A stretch of DNA of 64,000 nucleotides, from the NCBI RefSeq assembly GCF_000259275.1, contig NC_017735.1, forward strand, positions 1,240,001 through 1,304,000, given 5' to 3'. The translations under genes and the position numbers were made by a program. Origin of the DNA: Helicobacter cetorum MIT 99-5656. GTDB taxonomy: Bacteria > Campylobacterota > Campylobacteria > Campylobacterales > Helicobacteraceae. Under the pieces are notes generated by a model, which did no database searches, had not been told where the DNA came from, and saw only the letters and a program-made list of their open reading frames with translations. The first letter of the stretch is position 1. Each line of letters starts with the position of its first letter. Below, in pieces: positions 38,271 through 47,570 of the stretch.

Positions 38271-38582
38271 TATTTTAGTCTAACTTGAGTTCCACTTGTT
38301 TAAAAGAAGTTGAACTCAAAAAGGCATTCACTAGGATAGAAAATTTGCCTTAGTTTAGTTATAATTCACTACTAAATTATGGCAAGTTTTTGGTTTGTAG
38401 TAGAATTTGTATTTGGGGTGTTTGAAGGGGTTTTGATTTTTAAACAATAATTACACATCATATTTCTAATCGTTTTTTTGCGGCTAGTTTTTTTGGAGTA
38501 ATTTTTATTTTTGAAATGGGTTGTTTTGTTTGCTTTTATTTCTTTAGAATAAATCTATTTGGATTCACTAGGGCAAATTTTT
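38249..38582 (+). other. 334 bp intergenic region between horE and the Kef-type antiporter gene
   Basis: No ORF with coding character is seen. After the horE terminator it holds an imperfect hairpin at 38285-38319 and then T/G-rich sequence (about 38380-38560) on the plus strand with many TTTT runs. A possible promoter element TATAAT-like (TTATAATTCAC, near 38358) precedes it. No RNA gene is recognised. Confidence 0.4.
38285..38319. repeat. imperfect hairpin downstream of horE
   Basis: TTGAGTTC (38285-38292) and GAACTCAA (38312-38319) are perfect complements. The stem extends inward through one mismatch to ACTT/AAGT. On the minus strand it is followed by AT-rich sequence rather than T-run, and no gene lies that way. 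Function unknown. Confidence 0.6.
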
Positions 38583-39824
38583 ATGGAAAATAGCACACTT
38601 TATATCATTGTTGTTGGCTTATGGCTTTCTGTAGGCTTTGGAATATTTTTGAAGAAATTAGATATTCCTGTTATTATCGGTTATATTTGCACAGGAACTG
38701 TCCTAGCAACCTTTTTTAAAATTGATGATTTTGATTTGCTATCTGATATTGGCGAATTTGGAATTGTCTTTTTGATGTTTATGATTGGTATTGAGTTTAA
38801 TTTTGACAAGCTCAAATCCATTAAACAAGAAGTGCTGGTTTTTGGGCTTTTACAAGTTATTTTGAGTGCTTTAATCACTTTCTTATTGGGGTATTTTGTC
38901 CTAGGTCTTTCGCCCATTTTTTCCCTAGTTTTAGGCATGGGCTTTTCGCTCTCTTCAACCGCCATTGTGCTGAAATTCTTTGAAGACTCCAAACAGCTTA
39001 ACACGCCTATGGGAAAGAGTGCTGTAGGTATTTTAATCTTTCAAGATATTGCAGCTATTCCTATGCTCTTAATCCTAACCATTCTCAGCAGTAAAGATTC
39101 TCATATCAACATGCTCATACTCAAAACCATCATTTCAGCAGGAATTATTCTGCTTATTTTGCTACTACCTGGCAAAAAAGGGGCTAATCTCATTTTAGAA
39201 CACGCAAAAGACACGCATTTACCTGAAATTTTTATAGGCACTATTTTAGTGATTGTTTTTAGTGCGGCTGGGTTAAGCCACCTTTTTGGGTTTTCTATGT
39301 CCTTAGGGGCATTTATTGCCGGCATGGCGATTTCTAAATCACGCTACAAAATCAATGTCCAAGAAGAATTTGCACAATTAAAAAATCTCTTCTTAGCCCT
39401 TTTTTTCATCACCATAGGGATGCAAATTAATATTAAATTTTTTATAGAGAAATTCTTTGTCGTTATTTTTTTACTCATTCTAGTCATGGGTTTTAAAACA
39501 TTTGTGATTTATGCTATTTTACGCTTTTTTAGAGATACCAAAACGGCTATAAAAACCGCTCTTTCTCTGGCTCAAATCGGAGAGTTTTCTTTTGTTATCT
39601 TCTTAAATTCAGGCTCTCACCAGCTCTTTAACCTACAAGAAAAAAAGGGGATTTTTGGTTTCTTACATGAAAAGAATATCTTACAAGCCACTCATAATGA
39701 CATCCATCAACTCCTTATTCTTATGGTAGTCTTTTCTATGTTAGCCACCCCATTTATCTTAAAATATTTGGATTCTTTGGCTCAATTTGTCCTAGAAAAT
39801 ACCCATAGCCACACCAAAAAATGA
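38583..39824 (+). CDS. Kef/CPA2-type monovalent cation:proton antiporter
   Basis: 413 residues from the ATG at 38583; a TTG at 38559 would add eight residues and neither has a strong ribosome-binding site. It has twelve or more membrane segments, with CPA2 hallmarks VIIGYICTGTVLA, GIVFLMFMIGIEF, FSLSSTAIVLKFF, FQDIAAIPML and FSMSLGAFIAGMAIS. The cytoplasmic RCK/TrkA-N regulatory domain of KefB/KefC is missing, so it ends after the membrane domain. It is likely an Na+ or K+/H+ exchanger for pH or salt adaptation. HP0471 counterpart. Confidence 0.9.
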   Translation: MENSTLYIIVVGLWLSVGFGIFLKKLDIPVIIGYICTGTVLATFFKIDDFDLLSDIGEFGIVFLMFMIGIEFNFDKLKSIKQEVLVFGLLQVILSALITFLLGYFVLGLSPIFSLVLGMGFSLSSTAIVLKFFEDSKQLNTPMGKSAVGILIFQDIAAIPMLLILTILSSKDSHINMLILKTIISAGIILLILLLPGKKGANLILEHAKDTHLPEIFIGTILVIVFSAAGLSHLFGFSMSLGAFIAGMAISKSRYKINVQEEFAQLKNLFLALFFITIGMQINIKFFIEKFFVVIFLLILVMGFKTFVIYAILRFFRDTKTAIKTALSLAQIGEFSFVIFLNSGSHQLFNLQEKKGIFGFLHEKNILQATHNDIHQLLILMVVFSMLATPFILKYLDSLAQFVLENTHSHTKK

Positions 39825-39825
39825 G

Positions 39826-39859
39826 AAGCAAACCGCCTACAAAGTCCATTAGTTTGCTT
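39826..39859 (+). repeat. inverted repeat between the antiporter gene and pepF
   Basis: AAGCAAAC (39826-39833) and GTTTGCTT (39852-39859) can form an 8 bp stem with an 18-base loop right after the antiporter stop. No T-run follows, so a terminator role is doubtful. Confidence 0.4.
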
Positions 39860-39924
39860 GTATTGTAAGTGTTATGTTAAAATACACGCATGCGTTAATT
39901 TAAACAAAAATAAAAGGGGTTTTT

Positions 39925-41661
39925 ATGCAAGAGCAAGAGTGGAATTTAAACGCCTTATTTGAAAATAAAGAAAGTGTAGAAGAGTGCCTAAAAGCGTTAC
40001 AATTGACAACAAAAGATTTTGAAACGACTTATCAAAACCGCTTAAAAACCTTGAGTGCCACACAATTTTTAGAAGCCCTTAAGCATTATGAAAACCTGCT
40101 AGAAAAGATTTCTAGCGTAATGACTTATGCTTACTTGCTTTTTGCCAAGAATACCAAAGAAGCTAAATTTTACTCGCAATGCGAAATGGCTTGTGCTGAT
40201 ATTCAACAACACATTTTGTTCTTTGAGATTGAGTTTGTTAATCTAGACACCAAAAAACAACTGGCTTTCATTAAGAAATGTAAAAACCACGCCTTTTATC
40301 TAAACAATCTCATAGAGAAGAAAAAACATACCCTAAAACTAGATGAAGAAAGAATTGCACTAGCACTTTCGCCTGTTGGAGCGGGTGCGTTTAGCCGTCT
40401 TTTTGATGAACATTTATCTTCTTTGAAAATTCCTTTTAAAGAACAAACTTTAAGCGAAGAAGAGATTTTAGCTCTCTTACACAATCCTAACCGCAAAACT
40501 CGTAAGAAAGCTCAAAAAGCCTTTAGTGCTACTTTAGAAAAATCTCGTTTTTTACTTACCTACATTTTAAATATGGTGCGTAAAAACTTGCTGATTGAAA
40601 CCAAACTAAGAAATTATGAAAAAAAAGAGAGTTTCCGCCATATTGACAATCAAATCTCACAAGACAGCGTGAATAGCATGATAGATATTGTGAACGCCAA
40701 CTTTTCCTTAGTGCATCGTTACTACCATAAAAAAGCACAAATTTTAGGGCATAAACTCAAAGATTACGACCGCTACGCCCCCTTAAGCACTGAAAATGCA
40801 ACCATGGCTTATTCTCAAGCTGTAGAAGAAACTCTTAATGCTTTTAAAGCCTTTAGCCCTGAATTTCATAAAATCGCTTCTAAGGCGATTAAAGATGGCT
40901 GGGTAGACTCACACCCTAGGGAGTTTAAGCAAGGGGGAGCTTTTAGCCATGGAGCAGTGCCTAGTGCTCATCCTTATGTGTTACTAAACTATACAGGAAA
41001 TCGCAGAGATGCTTTCACTATAGCTCATGAATTTGGGCATATGATTCATCAGGAATTATCTAAAAAACAAGGTGTGTTAAACATGGATACGCCCCTAACC
41101 ACCGCAGAAACCGCTTCTGTATTTGCTGAAATGCTACTCTTTGAACATTTAAAAAAGAGCTTGAAACAAGATGAGCTACTTTTTATGCTTGCAGGCAAAT
41201 TAGAAGATATTTTTTCTACACTTTTTAGGCAAGTGGTTATGACTAATTTTGAAAGAAGAATCCATGAAATCGATGCAGAATTAGACACAAAGGACTTTGA
41301 TAAAATTTGGTTTGAAGAAAATCAGCGGATGTTTGAAAGGAGTGTCAAACTCACTAAAAACTACCATTTGTGGTGGAGCTATATCCCCCATTTTATCCAT
41401 TCACCCTTTTATTGCTATGCCTATAGTTATGGACAATTGCTCACTCTAGCCCTTTATGGACTTTACAAAAAAAGCGATACTAAAACCTTTGTTAAAACTT
41501 ACACAGAGTTTTTGAGTTTAGGGGGTTCAAAAAGTCCTAAAGAATTAGTGGCTATGTTTGGTTTTGATATTGATAGTAAAGAATTTTGGGAAATCGGTAT
41601 GCAAGAAGTCAGTCATTTGTTAGAAGAATTTGAAAGGTTGGTCGCATGCAAAGAGAGTTAA
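39925..41661 (+). CDS. pepF: oligoendopeptidase F (M3 family)
   Basis: 578 residues. A cytoplasmic zinc peptidase that degrades short peptides. The catalytic motif is FTIAHEFGHMIHQEL (HEFGH about residue 362), with the third ligand in TTAETASVFAEML. The C-terminal WWSYIPHFIHSPFYCYAYSYG is the M3B signature. AAGGGG precedes the ATG. The last 16 bases overlap the start of the next gene, so the two are coupled. Confidence 0.95.
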   Translation: MQEQEWNLNALFENKESVEECLKALQLTTKDFETTYQNRLKTLSATQFLEALKHYENLLEKISSVMTYAYLLFAKNTKEAKFYSQCEMACADIQQHILFFEIEFVNLDTKKQLAFIKKCKNHAFYLNNLIEKKKHTLKLDEERIALALSPVGAGAFSRLFDEHLSSLKIPFKEQTLSEEEILALLHNPNRKTRKKAQKAFSATLEKSRFLLTYILNMVRKNLLIETKLRNYEKKESFRHIDNQISQDSVNSMIDIVNANFSLVHRYYHKKAQILGHKLKDYDRYAPLSTENATMAYSQAVEETLNAFKAFSPEFHKIASKAIKDGWVDSHPREFKQGGAFSHGAVPSAHPYVLLNYTGNRRDAFTIAHEFGHMIHQELSKKQGVLNMDTPLTTAETASVFAEMLLFEHLKKSLKQDELLFMLAGKLEDIFSTLFRQVVMTNFERRIHEIDAELDTKDFDKIWFEENQRMFERSVKLTKNYHLWWSYIPHFIHSPFYCYAYSYGQLLTLALYGLYKKSDTKTFVKTYTEFLSLGGSKSPKELVAMFGFDIDSKEFWEIGMQEVSHLLEEFERLVACKES

Positions 41662-42143
41662 GGCTTTTAAACAATAAGCATTGTGTTGAATACTTGCAAT
41701 TTTTATCCAAACACCATCTCAATTTCAGTCTCTTGTGTGAGAGAGATGCGATTGATTTTTCTCCAAAACTTCCTGAAGAAATTTATGAAAAATTTGGCAC
41801 TTTTGTGCTGTTTGTTTTAGCTGGATACACTTTAGAGAGCTTGATGATTTATGAAGAAAATGTGCAATTTGAAGCTGGATTTGGTCCTAATAATATCGGT
41901 AGCATTGTTCAGGTAGATATTCAGGGCATTATACAAATCCTTATCAAAGATAGAGCTGAAAATATTGCCCTATTTAATCGCTGTGATTCATGCGAATTAT
42001 TTATCAAAGAAGAGCCACTTAGCATTCAAGAACCTAGCAAAGATGAGCAAGATATTGCTAAAGAATTGTTAAATTCCAAGGAAGCCCTTTTTTCTAATTC
42101 CAAAAATCGTGCTATTTTAGAGAATTTACACAAACCCCTATAA
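41646..42143 (+). CDS. conserved hypothetical protein (HP0469 position)
   Basis: 165 residues, no signal peptide or membrane segment. I recognise no domain. The N-terminal half is mixed helix/strand; a beta-rich middle (VQFEAGFGPNNIGSIVQVDIQGIIQI) suggests a ClpS/PilZ-size compact fold but nothing diagnostic. CDSCELF is the only cysteine pair. It overlaps the pepF end by 16 bases and is followed 23 bases later by the next gene, so it is part of a pepF-to-Maf operon of mostly uncharacterised epsilonproteobacterial genes. Confidence 0.85.
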   Translation: MQRELRLLNNKHCVEYLQFLSKHHLNFSLLCERDAIDFSPKLPEEIYEKFGTFVLFVLAGYTLESLMIYEENVQFEAGFGPNNIGSIVQVDIQGIIQILIKDRAENIALFNRCDSCELFIKEEPLSIQEPSKDEQDIAKELLNSKEALFSNSKNRAILENLHKPL

Positions 42144-42166
42144 TTTAAATTAAAAGGACAAAGTTT

Positions 42167-43654
42167 ATGAGCGTTTTGAAGTTACATTTAAAGGTCTTTC
42201 GTTTTGAAACAAACAAAGATTATAACCCAGCCTATGTGTCTTATTTCTTAGAATACCAAGAAGAGCAATACCTTTTGGATATTTTAAAACAACTTAAAGG
42301 CGTGAGTTATAGTGAAAATATCGCTCTTAAAATCAACCAAATTGCCGTGTTTGAAGACGCTAAAGTAAGTGATTTGGTGGTATTTTTTGGTAAGGAATGG
42401 GTGTTAGAACCTTTATCTAAACGCTACGCTTTAAAAGACTTAATCATTGATGAACAAGAAGTGTTAAAAAACTATGAAGATTTTTTTAAGGAAATACCCT
42501 ACACCACTAAGGGCGAGAAAGAAGAATTAGAAAAGTTTATTCAAATCAATTTTATCAACCCCCAAACCAACCCTAAATACTTAGGCGATGGCTTTTTCCT
42601 GTATGTTAAATGGCTTATGAAGCGTTATCCTAGTCAGCAAAACAAATTGCTAGAAATTATCTCTAAAGCCGAAAGTGGCGTGATGAACTTTTTAAGCGTT
42701 GCAAATTATCTCTATAAGCACGATGATAATATTGACCATGAAATCTATGAATTGCAAGAAATGCTCACTAACTCCAAAATCAAACCATGGCAGGATTTTT
42801 CTAAAAATCTCTTAAGCCTTTATCAATACAACCCTAACCCCATTAAAACACCTAACCCCCCTAAGACTTGTGCCTTATTTAACGCCTATGCCAAACATCT
42901 CAACGCACAATCTCTTTTAAAAAGCTCCAAACTCTACCTAGAAAAAATGGGACAAAAAATCGTAGAACTACCTTTTTGTTACGATGGGGGCTATTATGGA
43001 AAGATTGTAAACACTCGTGAATTTCTCATAGCCTGTGCATATAATCTAGCTTTAGCCAAGGCTAATGGTGTGTCGCTTGTTTTCTGCGAAGAAGATGCGT
43101 ATTTAAACATCTTGCATGCCAAAGAAATTTTAGACAATAATACTGAGCTTATTAGCTCTATCAATGAAGAGTTGAAAAAATACAAACTTGTTTATGAAAA
43201 AGGCGTTGAAGCCATTTATCTTAATGAATGGGTCAACGAATTTTTAGCATGGGAATTAAAAAGCCCTTTTGATGGTTTTTCAAGTGTCGCCTTTTCTCGC
43301 ACTCAAAAGAGTGATAATTTTTTCAATAAAATCCATCTAAAAACCCCCATGCTTTTAGAAGCAAATCAAAATTACGCCCCCATTTTAGAAATCAATCAAG
43401 AGAGTGCTTTGTCTCAATGCGCTAACTTACGCTATTTAGGAATTGATTTGGGTGTGGATTTTTTAATCACGCATTCTTTAGGGCTTTTTGATGCTTTTGA
43501 GCGTTTAGGCAAACAAGCATCAAAGTTTTATAAGCGAGACCACGACAGCACGCCGACCTTATTTTTAGTCCAAGTCGTTCTTATGGCTATGGGAGAGAAA
43601 AATAAAGAAGCTTTAGGGCTTGACTCCCATCACCATAAAGTTACTTTCATTTAA
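42167..43654 (+). CDS. conserved protein of unknown function (HP0468 position)
   Basis: 495 residues, soluble. An N-terminal part of about 90 residues (LKLHLKVFRFETNKDYNPAYVSYF) looks like a 2Fe-2S ferredoxin-type or succinate dehydrogenase iron-sulfur N-domain pattern but without the cysteine set. The C-terminal part (about residues 230-400: CALFNAYAKHLNAQSLL, CYDGGYYGKIVNTREFLIACAYNLA, SLVFCEEDAYLNI) resembles HdrB/CCG-type domains. That similarity is only suggestive. AAAGGA precedes the ATG. The function is unknown to me. Confidence 0.85.
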   Translation: MSVLKLHLKVFRFETNKDYNPAYVSYFLEYQEEQYLLDILKQLKGVSYSENIALKINQIAVFEDAKVSDLVVFFGKEWVLEPLSKRYALKDLIIDEQEVLKNYEDFFKEIPYTTKGEKEELEKFIQINFINPQTNPKYLGDGFFLYVKWLMKRYPSQQNKLLEIISKAESGVMNFLSVANYLYKHDDNIDHEIYELQEMLTNSKIKPWQDFSKNLLSLYQYNPNPIKTPNPPKTCALFNAYAKHLNAQSLLKSSKLYLEKMGQKIVELPFCYDGGYYGKIVNTREFLIACAYNLALAKANGVSLVFCEEDAYLNILHAKEILDNNTELISSINEELKKYKLVYEKGVEAIYLNEWVNEFLAWELKSPFDGFSSVAFSRTQKSDNFFNKIHLKTPMLLEANQNYAPILEINQESALSQCANLRYLGIDLGVDFLITHSLGLFDAFERLGKQASKFYKRDHDSTPTLFLVQVVLMAMGEKNKEALGLDSHHHKVTFI

Positions 43655-43655
43655 A

Positions 43656-43970
43656 ATGAATTCTTTCTTAAAAATCGCTTTGGCTTCTTTTGTCGGGGGG
43701 CTTTGGTATTCACTCAATGGCGAAGGTTCTGAGCTTATTGCATTAGGACTTTTTGTGCTGATTCTATTTGTCTTTTTCATAAGACCTGTTAGCTTTCAAG
43801 ACCCAGAAAAACGAGAAGAATATATCCAACGCCTTAAAAGCAATCACGAAAGAAAAATCATCTTACAAAACAAGCAAAAAGAAGAGCAAATGCGTCTTTA
43901 TCAAGCTAAAAAAGAGCGTGAGAGCAAGCAAAAACAAGAGCTTAAAGAACAAATGAAAAAATACTCATAA
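43656..43970 (+). CDS. small membrane protein with basic coiled-coil tail (HP0467 position)
   Basis: 104 residues from the ATG at 43656, one base after the preceding stop, so translation is probably coupled. Two N-terminal hydrophobic stretches (FLKIALASFVGGLWYSL; LIALGLFVLILFVFFI) are followed by a strongly charged helix rich in Lys, Glu and Gln (about residues 55-104), probably cytoplasmic coiled-coil. No known domain. It precedes another single-span protein and may work with it at the inner membrane. Confidence 0.8.
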   Translation: MNSFLKIALASFVGGLWYSLNGEGSELIALGLFVLILFVFFIRPVSFQDPEKREEYIQRLKSNHERKIILQNKQKEEQMRLYQAKKERESKQKQELKEQMKKYS

Positions 43971-43979
43971 AGGACACTC

Positions 43980-44756
43980 ATGGAAATCATTCTGTTAATT
44001 GTCGCAGCAATTGTATTGCTCTACTTCTACAACACACTCAAAGAATATTTGAAAAATCCCTTAAACCCCAAAATCAAAACCACTGAATATGATTTAAAAA
44101 ATGACCCCTATTTGCTACAATCTAACCCCTTAGAAAAATTCAAGCAAAGTCAAGTCGGTGCATATATGCGCCTTTTAAGGTTTTTGGACACTCAAAAGAA
44201 TGTTTTGGATAACGCCTTAAGAACACTCTTTGTGAATGAATTAGAGCGTTCCCTAAACAGCGAGCAACAAGCTTTAGCTAAAGAGTTTTTAAATGAGCCT
44301 ATCTGCGAAGAAGAGAGTCTTGAATCATTGTGCGAAGAAATTGCTAATCACACTTATGGAGAATATATCAAACGCTTGAAATTAGTAGAATTTCTTATGC
44401 TATTAGCCTATGCTGATGGTGTTTTGGATAACAAAGAAAAAGAATTATTTTTAGATGTAGGAGCGTTTCTGCAGATAGAAAATAAAGACTTTAACGAGCT
44501 TTATGACAATTTTGAACGCTTCAATTTGATTGAAATTCCTATGTCTTTAGAAGACGCACAAAATCTTTTTGAAATCTCTAAAGAAACCAACATAACAGAA
44601 CAAAGCCTAGAAGAAAAAGCCCTAGAATTAAGCACCCCCTACTACCACAAAATGAATTACCATAAACCCTACAGCGAACAAGAATTTGTGTCTTTGAAAC
44701 AAATCGCTCTAGCTTCTCAAGTCTTAGAAGCGAATTTGGACTCTCAAAACCCATGA
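43980..44756 (+). CDS. membrane-anchored TerB-like protein (HP0466 position)
   Basis: 258 residues. An N-terminal membrane anchor (MEIILLIVAAIVLLYFY) precedes a helical soluble domain. LLAYADGVLDNKEKELFLDVGAFLQI (about residues 140-165) fits the TerB/DjlA metal-binding-like helical repeat (YADGxxxxxE). No J domain follows, unlike DjlA. AAAGGACACTC precedes the ATG. Its stop overlaps the start of the degraded gene at 44753 by four bases. Confidence 0.82.
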   Translation: MEIILLIVAAIVLLYFYNTLKEYLKNPLNPKIKTTEYDLKNDPYLLQSNPLEKFKQSQVGAYMRLLRFLDTQKNVLDNALRTLFVNELERSLNSEQQALAKEFLNEPICEEESLESLCEEIANHTYGEYIKRLKLVEFLMLLAYADGVLDNKEKELFLDVGAFLQIENKDFNELYDNFERFNLIEIPMSLEDAQNLFEISKETNITEQSLEEKALELSTPYYHKMNYHKPYSEQEFVSLKQIALASQVLEANLDSQNP

Positions 44757-45454
44757 AAGATACAATTGAAAAGACTTTAGAGAGTTTTATCAAAGGATAT
44801 ACAATCAAAAAAAATCATCGTTATGCATCTTTTGATTTTTGCTATAACTATTTTAAATCTCAAATTTATAAAAAAGACAAGGAAAAAGCGTGTGCTATGC
44901 TTGGCTATTATTTAGCTAGCCATGTTGCGTGGCTCTGCTTTTTTATTGCAAAAAGTCAATTTAAAAGTGTATCTCCCTATCATTGATTTTATCAGCGAAC
45001 CAAAGAAATATGGGGTATTGATGTGGATAATTACGATGAAAAAAATATAGAAAAAATAATAAACATCTATAAAGGGTTAGAACAATGTTTCAAAGAGCAA
45101 GGATACAATCCTAGTAAAACCCTAATCACAAAAATCATGTTAGGGGTGTTTGGAAATGTTTGTGCGTTTGATAGCTATTTTTGTGAAACTTTTAAAAATC
45201 TCTATAAAGACCATAAAGACCCTAAGCTGAAATGCAGTTTTGCAAGTTTTAGCCAAAAAGCTTTATTGTGTATTAGAGATTTTTATAATAGCTATGAAGA
45301 TGTTATTAATCAATATGCCTTAAGCCAAAAAACTAGAATATTTAATTATGATAACGATTTTCTTTACAACTACCCTAAAACAAAAATTATTGATATGTTT
45401 GGGTTTCAGTATGGACTTATGCGTGATAAGAAAGAAAAATCATCACTAGGTTAA
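44753..45454 (+). pseudogene. frameshifted conserved hypothetical gene (two lesions)
   Basis: Three consecutive frames encode parts of one protein. Frame A (44753-about 44920) ends ...MLGYYLAS. Frame B continues from 44922 as MLRGSAFLLQKVNLKVYLPIIDFISEPKKYGVL without a stop. Frame C from 45023 continues DNYDEKNIEKIINIY...to the TAA at 45454. The family I recall reads YLASWGMLRGSSFLLQ, so the first lesion looks like a 5-base loss near 44920 (TGGGG missing) and the second a 1-base loss near 45018. Frames A and C alone would give 77- and 143-residue fragments. Function of the family is unknown. It sits between the TerB-like and Maf-like genes, a spot where H. pylori has no such gene to my knowledge. 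Confidence 0.75.
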
Positions 45455-45455
45455 A

Positions 45456-47354
45456 ATGTTACAAGCCCTAAAATTTTTTGATATAGCGTTTTTAGAAAAA
45501 GAAATTTCCAAGCGTTTTAGAGACAATTTACTCTTTTTTAAATCCTATAACCCTAATCTTTTTAACGCCCTAAACACCCCTTTTAAAAACTATCAGTTGC
45601 TTTTTGAAAATCATCATTTTAATCTTTTACACACGCCTACTAATGCTTTAAGCTACCCTAAAAACCAAATGATAGAAATCGCTTTTAATATGGCTCATAA
45701 CCCCTTAAATAATCCTAGATGGTCGTTAGACAATAACAACCTTTCTTTAAATTACTTGCAAAATCAAAATAATAATAAACTGCCCCTAACTCTTAAAGCT
45801 ACGCATAAAATCTTAAATTTTTTGCCAACAAATCATGCTCATAAACACTGCTCTTTAGGACAAAAATTCTTACCCCCTACGATGATTTATGGTTTGTTAG
45901 ATGGTTTGTTTTTGGCGATTTTACAAGCTAAAGGTTATGCTTTTCATGCGCTTTATTTGTTTGAAGAAAATTTAGATTTGTTTAAAATCAGTTGCTATTT
46001 TGTGTGTTATAAAAAGTTGATTGAGCATGGGGCTAAACTCTTTATTCAAGGATTTTTTAATCCTAATGAATTAAAAATAGACTTTTTGAAACGCCCTATT
46101 ACGCATTCTTTTTTGAAACTAGAAATCATGCCCTATAAAAGCGCTTTTAACACTCATATGCAAGAAAGTATTCAAAGCTGTTACAAGCAAGCCTTAAGGG
46201 GGTGGGGAAGTTTTGAAGATGAATTACTAGGATTTAATAACACGCTTAAAAACTTACCCCTATACAAAACTCTAAAGACTAAACCTAAAAAGATTGATGC
46301 CCCAATTTGCGTGGTAGGTAATGGGCCAAGCCTAGATTTACTCTTAGATTTTTTAAAAGAAAATGAAAAAAATTTCATCATTTTTTCATGCGGAACCGCT
46401 TTAAAGCCCTTAAAAAAGCATGGCATAAAAGTGGATTTTCAAATAGAAGTAGAACGCATAGATTATCTCAAAGAAGTTTTGGAACTTGCCCCCCTAAAAG
46501 ACACCCCCTTAATCGGAGCTAACATGCTCAATCCTAAAGCCTTTAATTTAGCTAAAGAAGCGTTTTTGTTTATGCGTGGGGGGAGTGCGTGTGCGTATAT
46601 AAGCCCTTTAAATATAGAGTTCAGCGCACCCTTTGTGGGTAATGCTGGAATAGCCCTAGCTTCTTTACTAAGTGATGAAATCTATTTGTGCGCTTTAGAT
46701 TGTGCCTATATTAAAGGGTTTAAAAAACACGCTAAAAATTCCTATTACGAAAATGAAAAAGAAATCACTACCACGCATTTAATGAGCGTAGAAAGTAATT
46801 TCAAAGATTATAAAACCTTTAGTGATGCACTCTTTTTACTCTCTAAAGAAAGAATTGAAGAAGCCCTTAATTATTATAAGCCTAAAAAAGTCTATAATTT
46901 AAGCTATGGGGCTAAAATCAAAAACGCTCAAAGTTTAAAATATAATGATTTTAAACCTAAAAGTTTTGATAAAAACCAAGCCATCATTCACATTAAAAAT
47001 GCCTTTAGTCCCCCAAATAATCCCCTTAACGATTTAAAAACTTGGCAAAAAAATCTTCTTGATTTTAAAAATGATTTTTCTAAGCATCTAGGCACGCCAT
47101 GTAAGAGTAAAAAAGAAGTGTTTGAATGGGTGGATTTTTTAAATGCATTTTGTCAAACAACAAGCGCTAAAAACCCAGCACTAGGCATTTTATTTGAAGG
47201 GAGTATCGCTCATATCTTACAAAGTATCTTAATCGTTTCATTATATGTTGAGAAAAATGAGCTTATTAAATTTGTCCAACACTCTCAAAATACCCTAAAA
47301 CAATTCCTTAAAAAAACTTGTTTATTGCTACAAATTAACTTAAATAAGCAATAA
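45456..47354 (+). CDS. Maf-like/DUF115 motility accessory family protein (HP0465 position)
   Basis: 632 residues. The central DUF115 (MptE-like) domain shows CVVGNGPSLD (about residue 280), FIIFSCGTALKPLKKHGIKVDFQIEVER and VGNAGIALASLL..IYLCALDCAY. Maf proteins of Campylobacter and Helicobacter transfer nonulosonic acids (pseudaminic or legionaminic) to flagellin; some paralogues have other roles. It starts one base after the degraded gene's stop. It is the last gene of the gltX-side block before the tRNA. The specific substrate is not determinable. Confidence 0.85.
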   Translation: MLQALKFFDIAFLEKEISKRFRDNLLFFKSYNPNLFNALNTPFKNYQLLFENHHFNLLHTPTNALSYPKNQMIEIAFNMAHNPLNNPRWSLDNNNLSLNYLQNQNNNKLPLTLKATHKILNFLPTNHAHKHCSLGQKFLPPTMIYGLLDGLFLAILQAKGYAFHALYLFEENLDLFKISCYFVCYKKLIEHGAKLFIQGFFNPNELKIDFLKRPITHSFLKLEIMPYKSAFNTHMQESIQSCYKQALRGWGSFEDELLGFNNTLKNLPLYKTLKTKPKKIDAPICVVGNGPSLDLLLDFLKENEKNFIIFSCGTALKPLKKHGIKVDFQIEVERIDYLKEVLELAPLKDTPLIGANMLNPKAFNLAKEAFLFMRGGSACAYISPLNIEFSAPFVGNAGIALASLLSDEIYLCALDCAYIKGFKKHAKNSYYENEKEITTTHLMSVESNFKDYKTFSDALFLLSKERIEEALNYYKPKKVYNLSYGAKIKNAQSLKYNDFKPKSFDKNQAIIHIKNAFSPPNNPLNDLKTWQKNLLDFKNDFSKHLGTPCKSKKEVFEWVDFLNAFCQTTSAKNPALGILFEGSIAHILQSILIVSLYVEKNELIKFVQHSQNTLKQFLKKTCLLLQINLNKQ

Positions 47355-47370
47355 CTAAGCAAACTTACAT

Positions 47371-47376
47371 TATAAT
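47371..47376 (+). promoter_or_regulatory. -10 box for tRNA-Pro
   Basis: TATAAT in TTACATTATAATCTC, 15 bases before the first base of the tRNA, the distance expected for a stable-RNA promoter with a short 5' leader. Confidence 0.6.
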
Positions 47377-47391
47377 CTCATTCTTTTGTTT

Positions 47392-47469
47392 CGGAGTATG
47401 GCGCAGCCTGATTAGCGCGCACCCTTGGGGTGGGTGAGGTCGTGGGTTTGAATCCCGCTACTCCGACCA
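47392..47469 (+). tRNA. tRNA-Pro (anticodon GGG)
   Basis: The acceptor stem CGGAGTA pairs with TACTCCG, and the encoded A-CCA end is at 47466-47469. The anticodon stem CACCC/GGGTG has the loop TTGGGGT, so positions 34-36 read GGG. The T arm contains GTGGGTTTGAATCCCGC. All stems pair. It lies between the Maf-like gene and ppk, at a point where the order of H. pylori-like genes jumps from HP0465 to HP1010. Confidence 0.95.
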
Positions 47470-47570
47470 TGACTTCTTTTAGAAACATCGTTAAATTATT
47501 AACTTTTCATTATATAATCACACCAAGCGAACTTTTATTCTTAAACATTATTATCTTAAAGGATTTTTCG

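Noticed and set aside
43620..43655. Earlier TTG start for the small membrane protein gene
   Set aside because: It lies inside the preceding gene and would put a non-hydrophobic extension before the membrane segment; the ATG at 43656 follows the stop directly.
47430..47570. Longer ppk frame beginning inside tRNA-Pro
   Set aside because: It overlaps a well-formed tRNA; the TTG at 47571 has AAAGGA and matches the family N-terminus.
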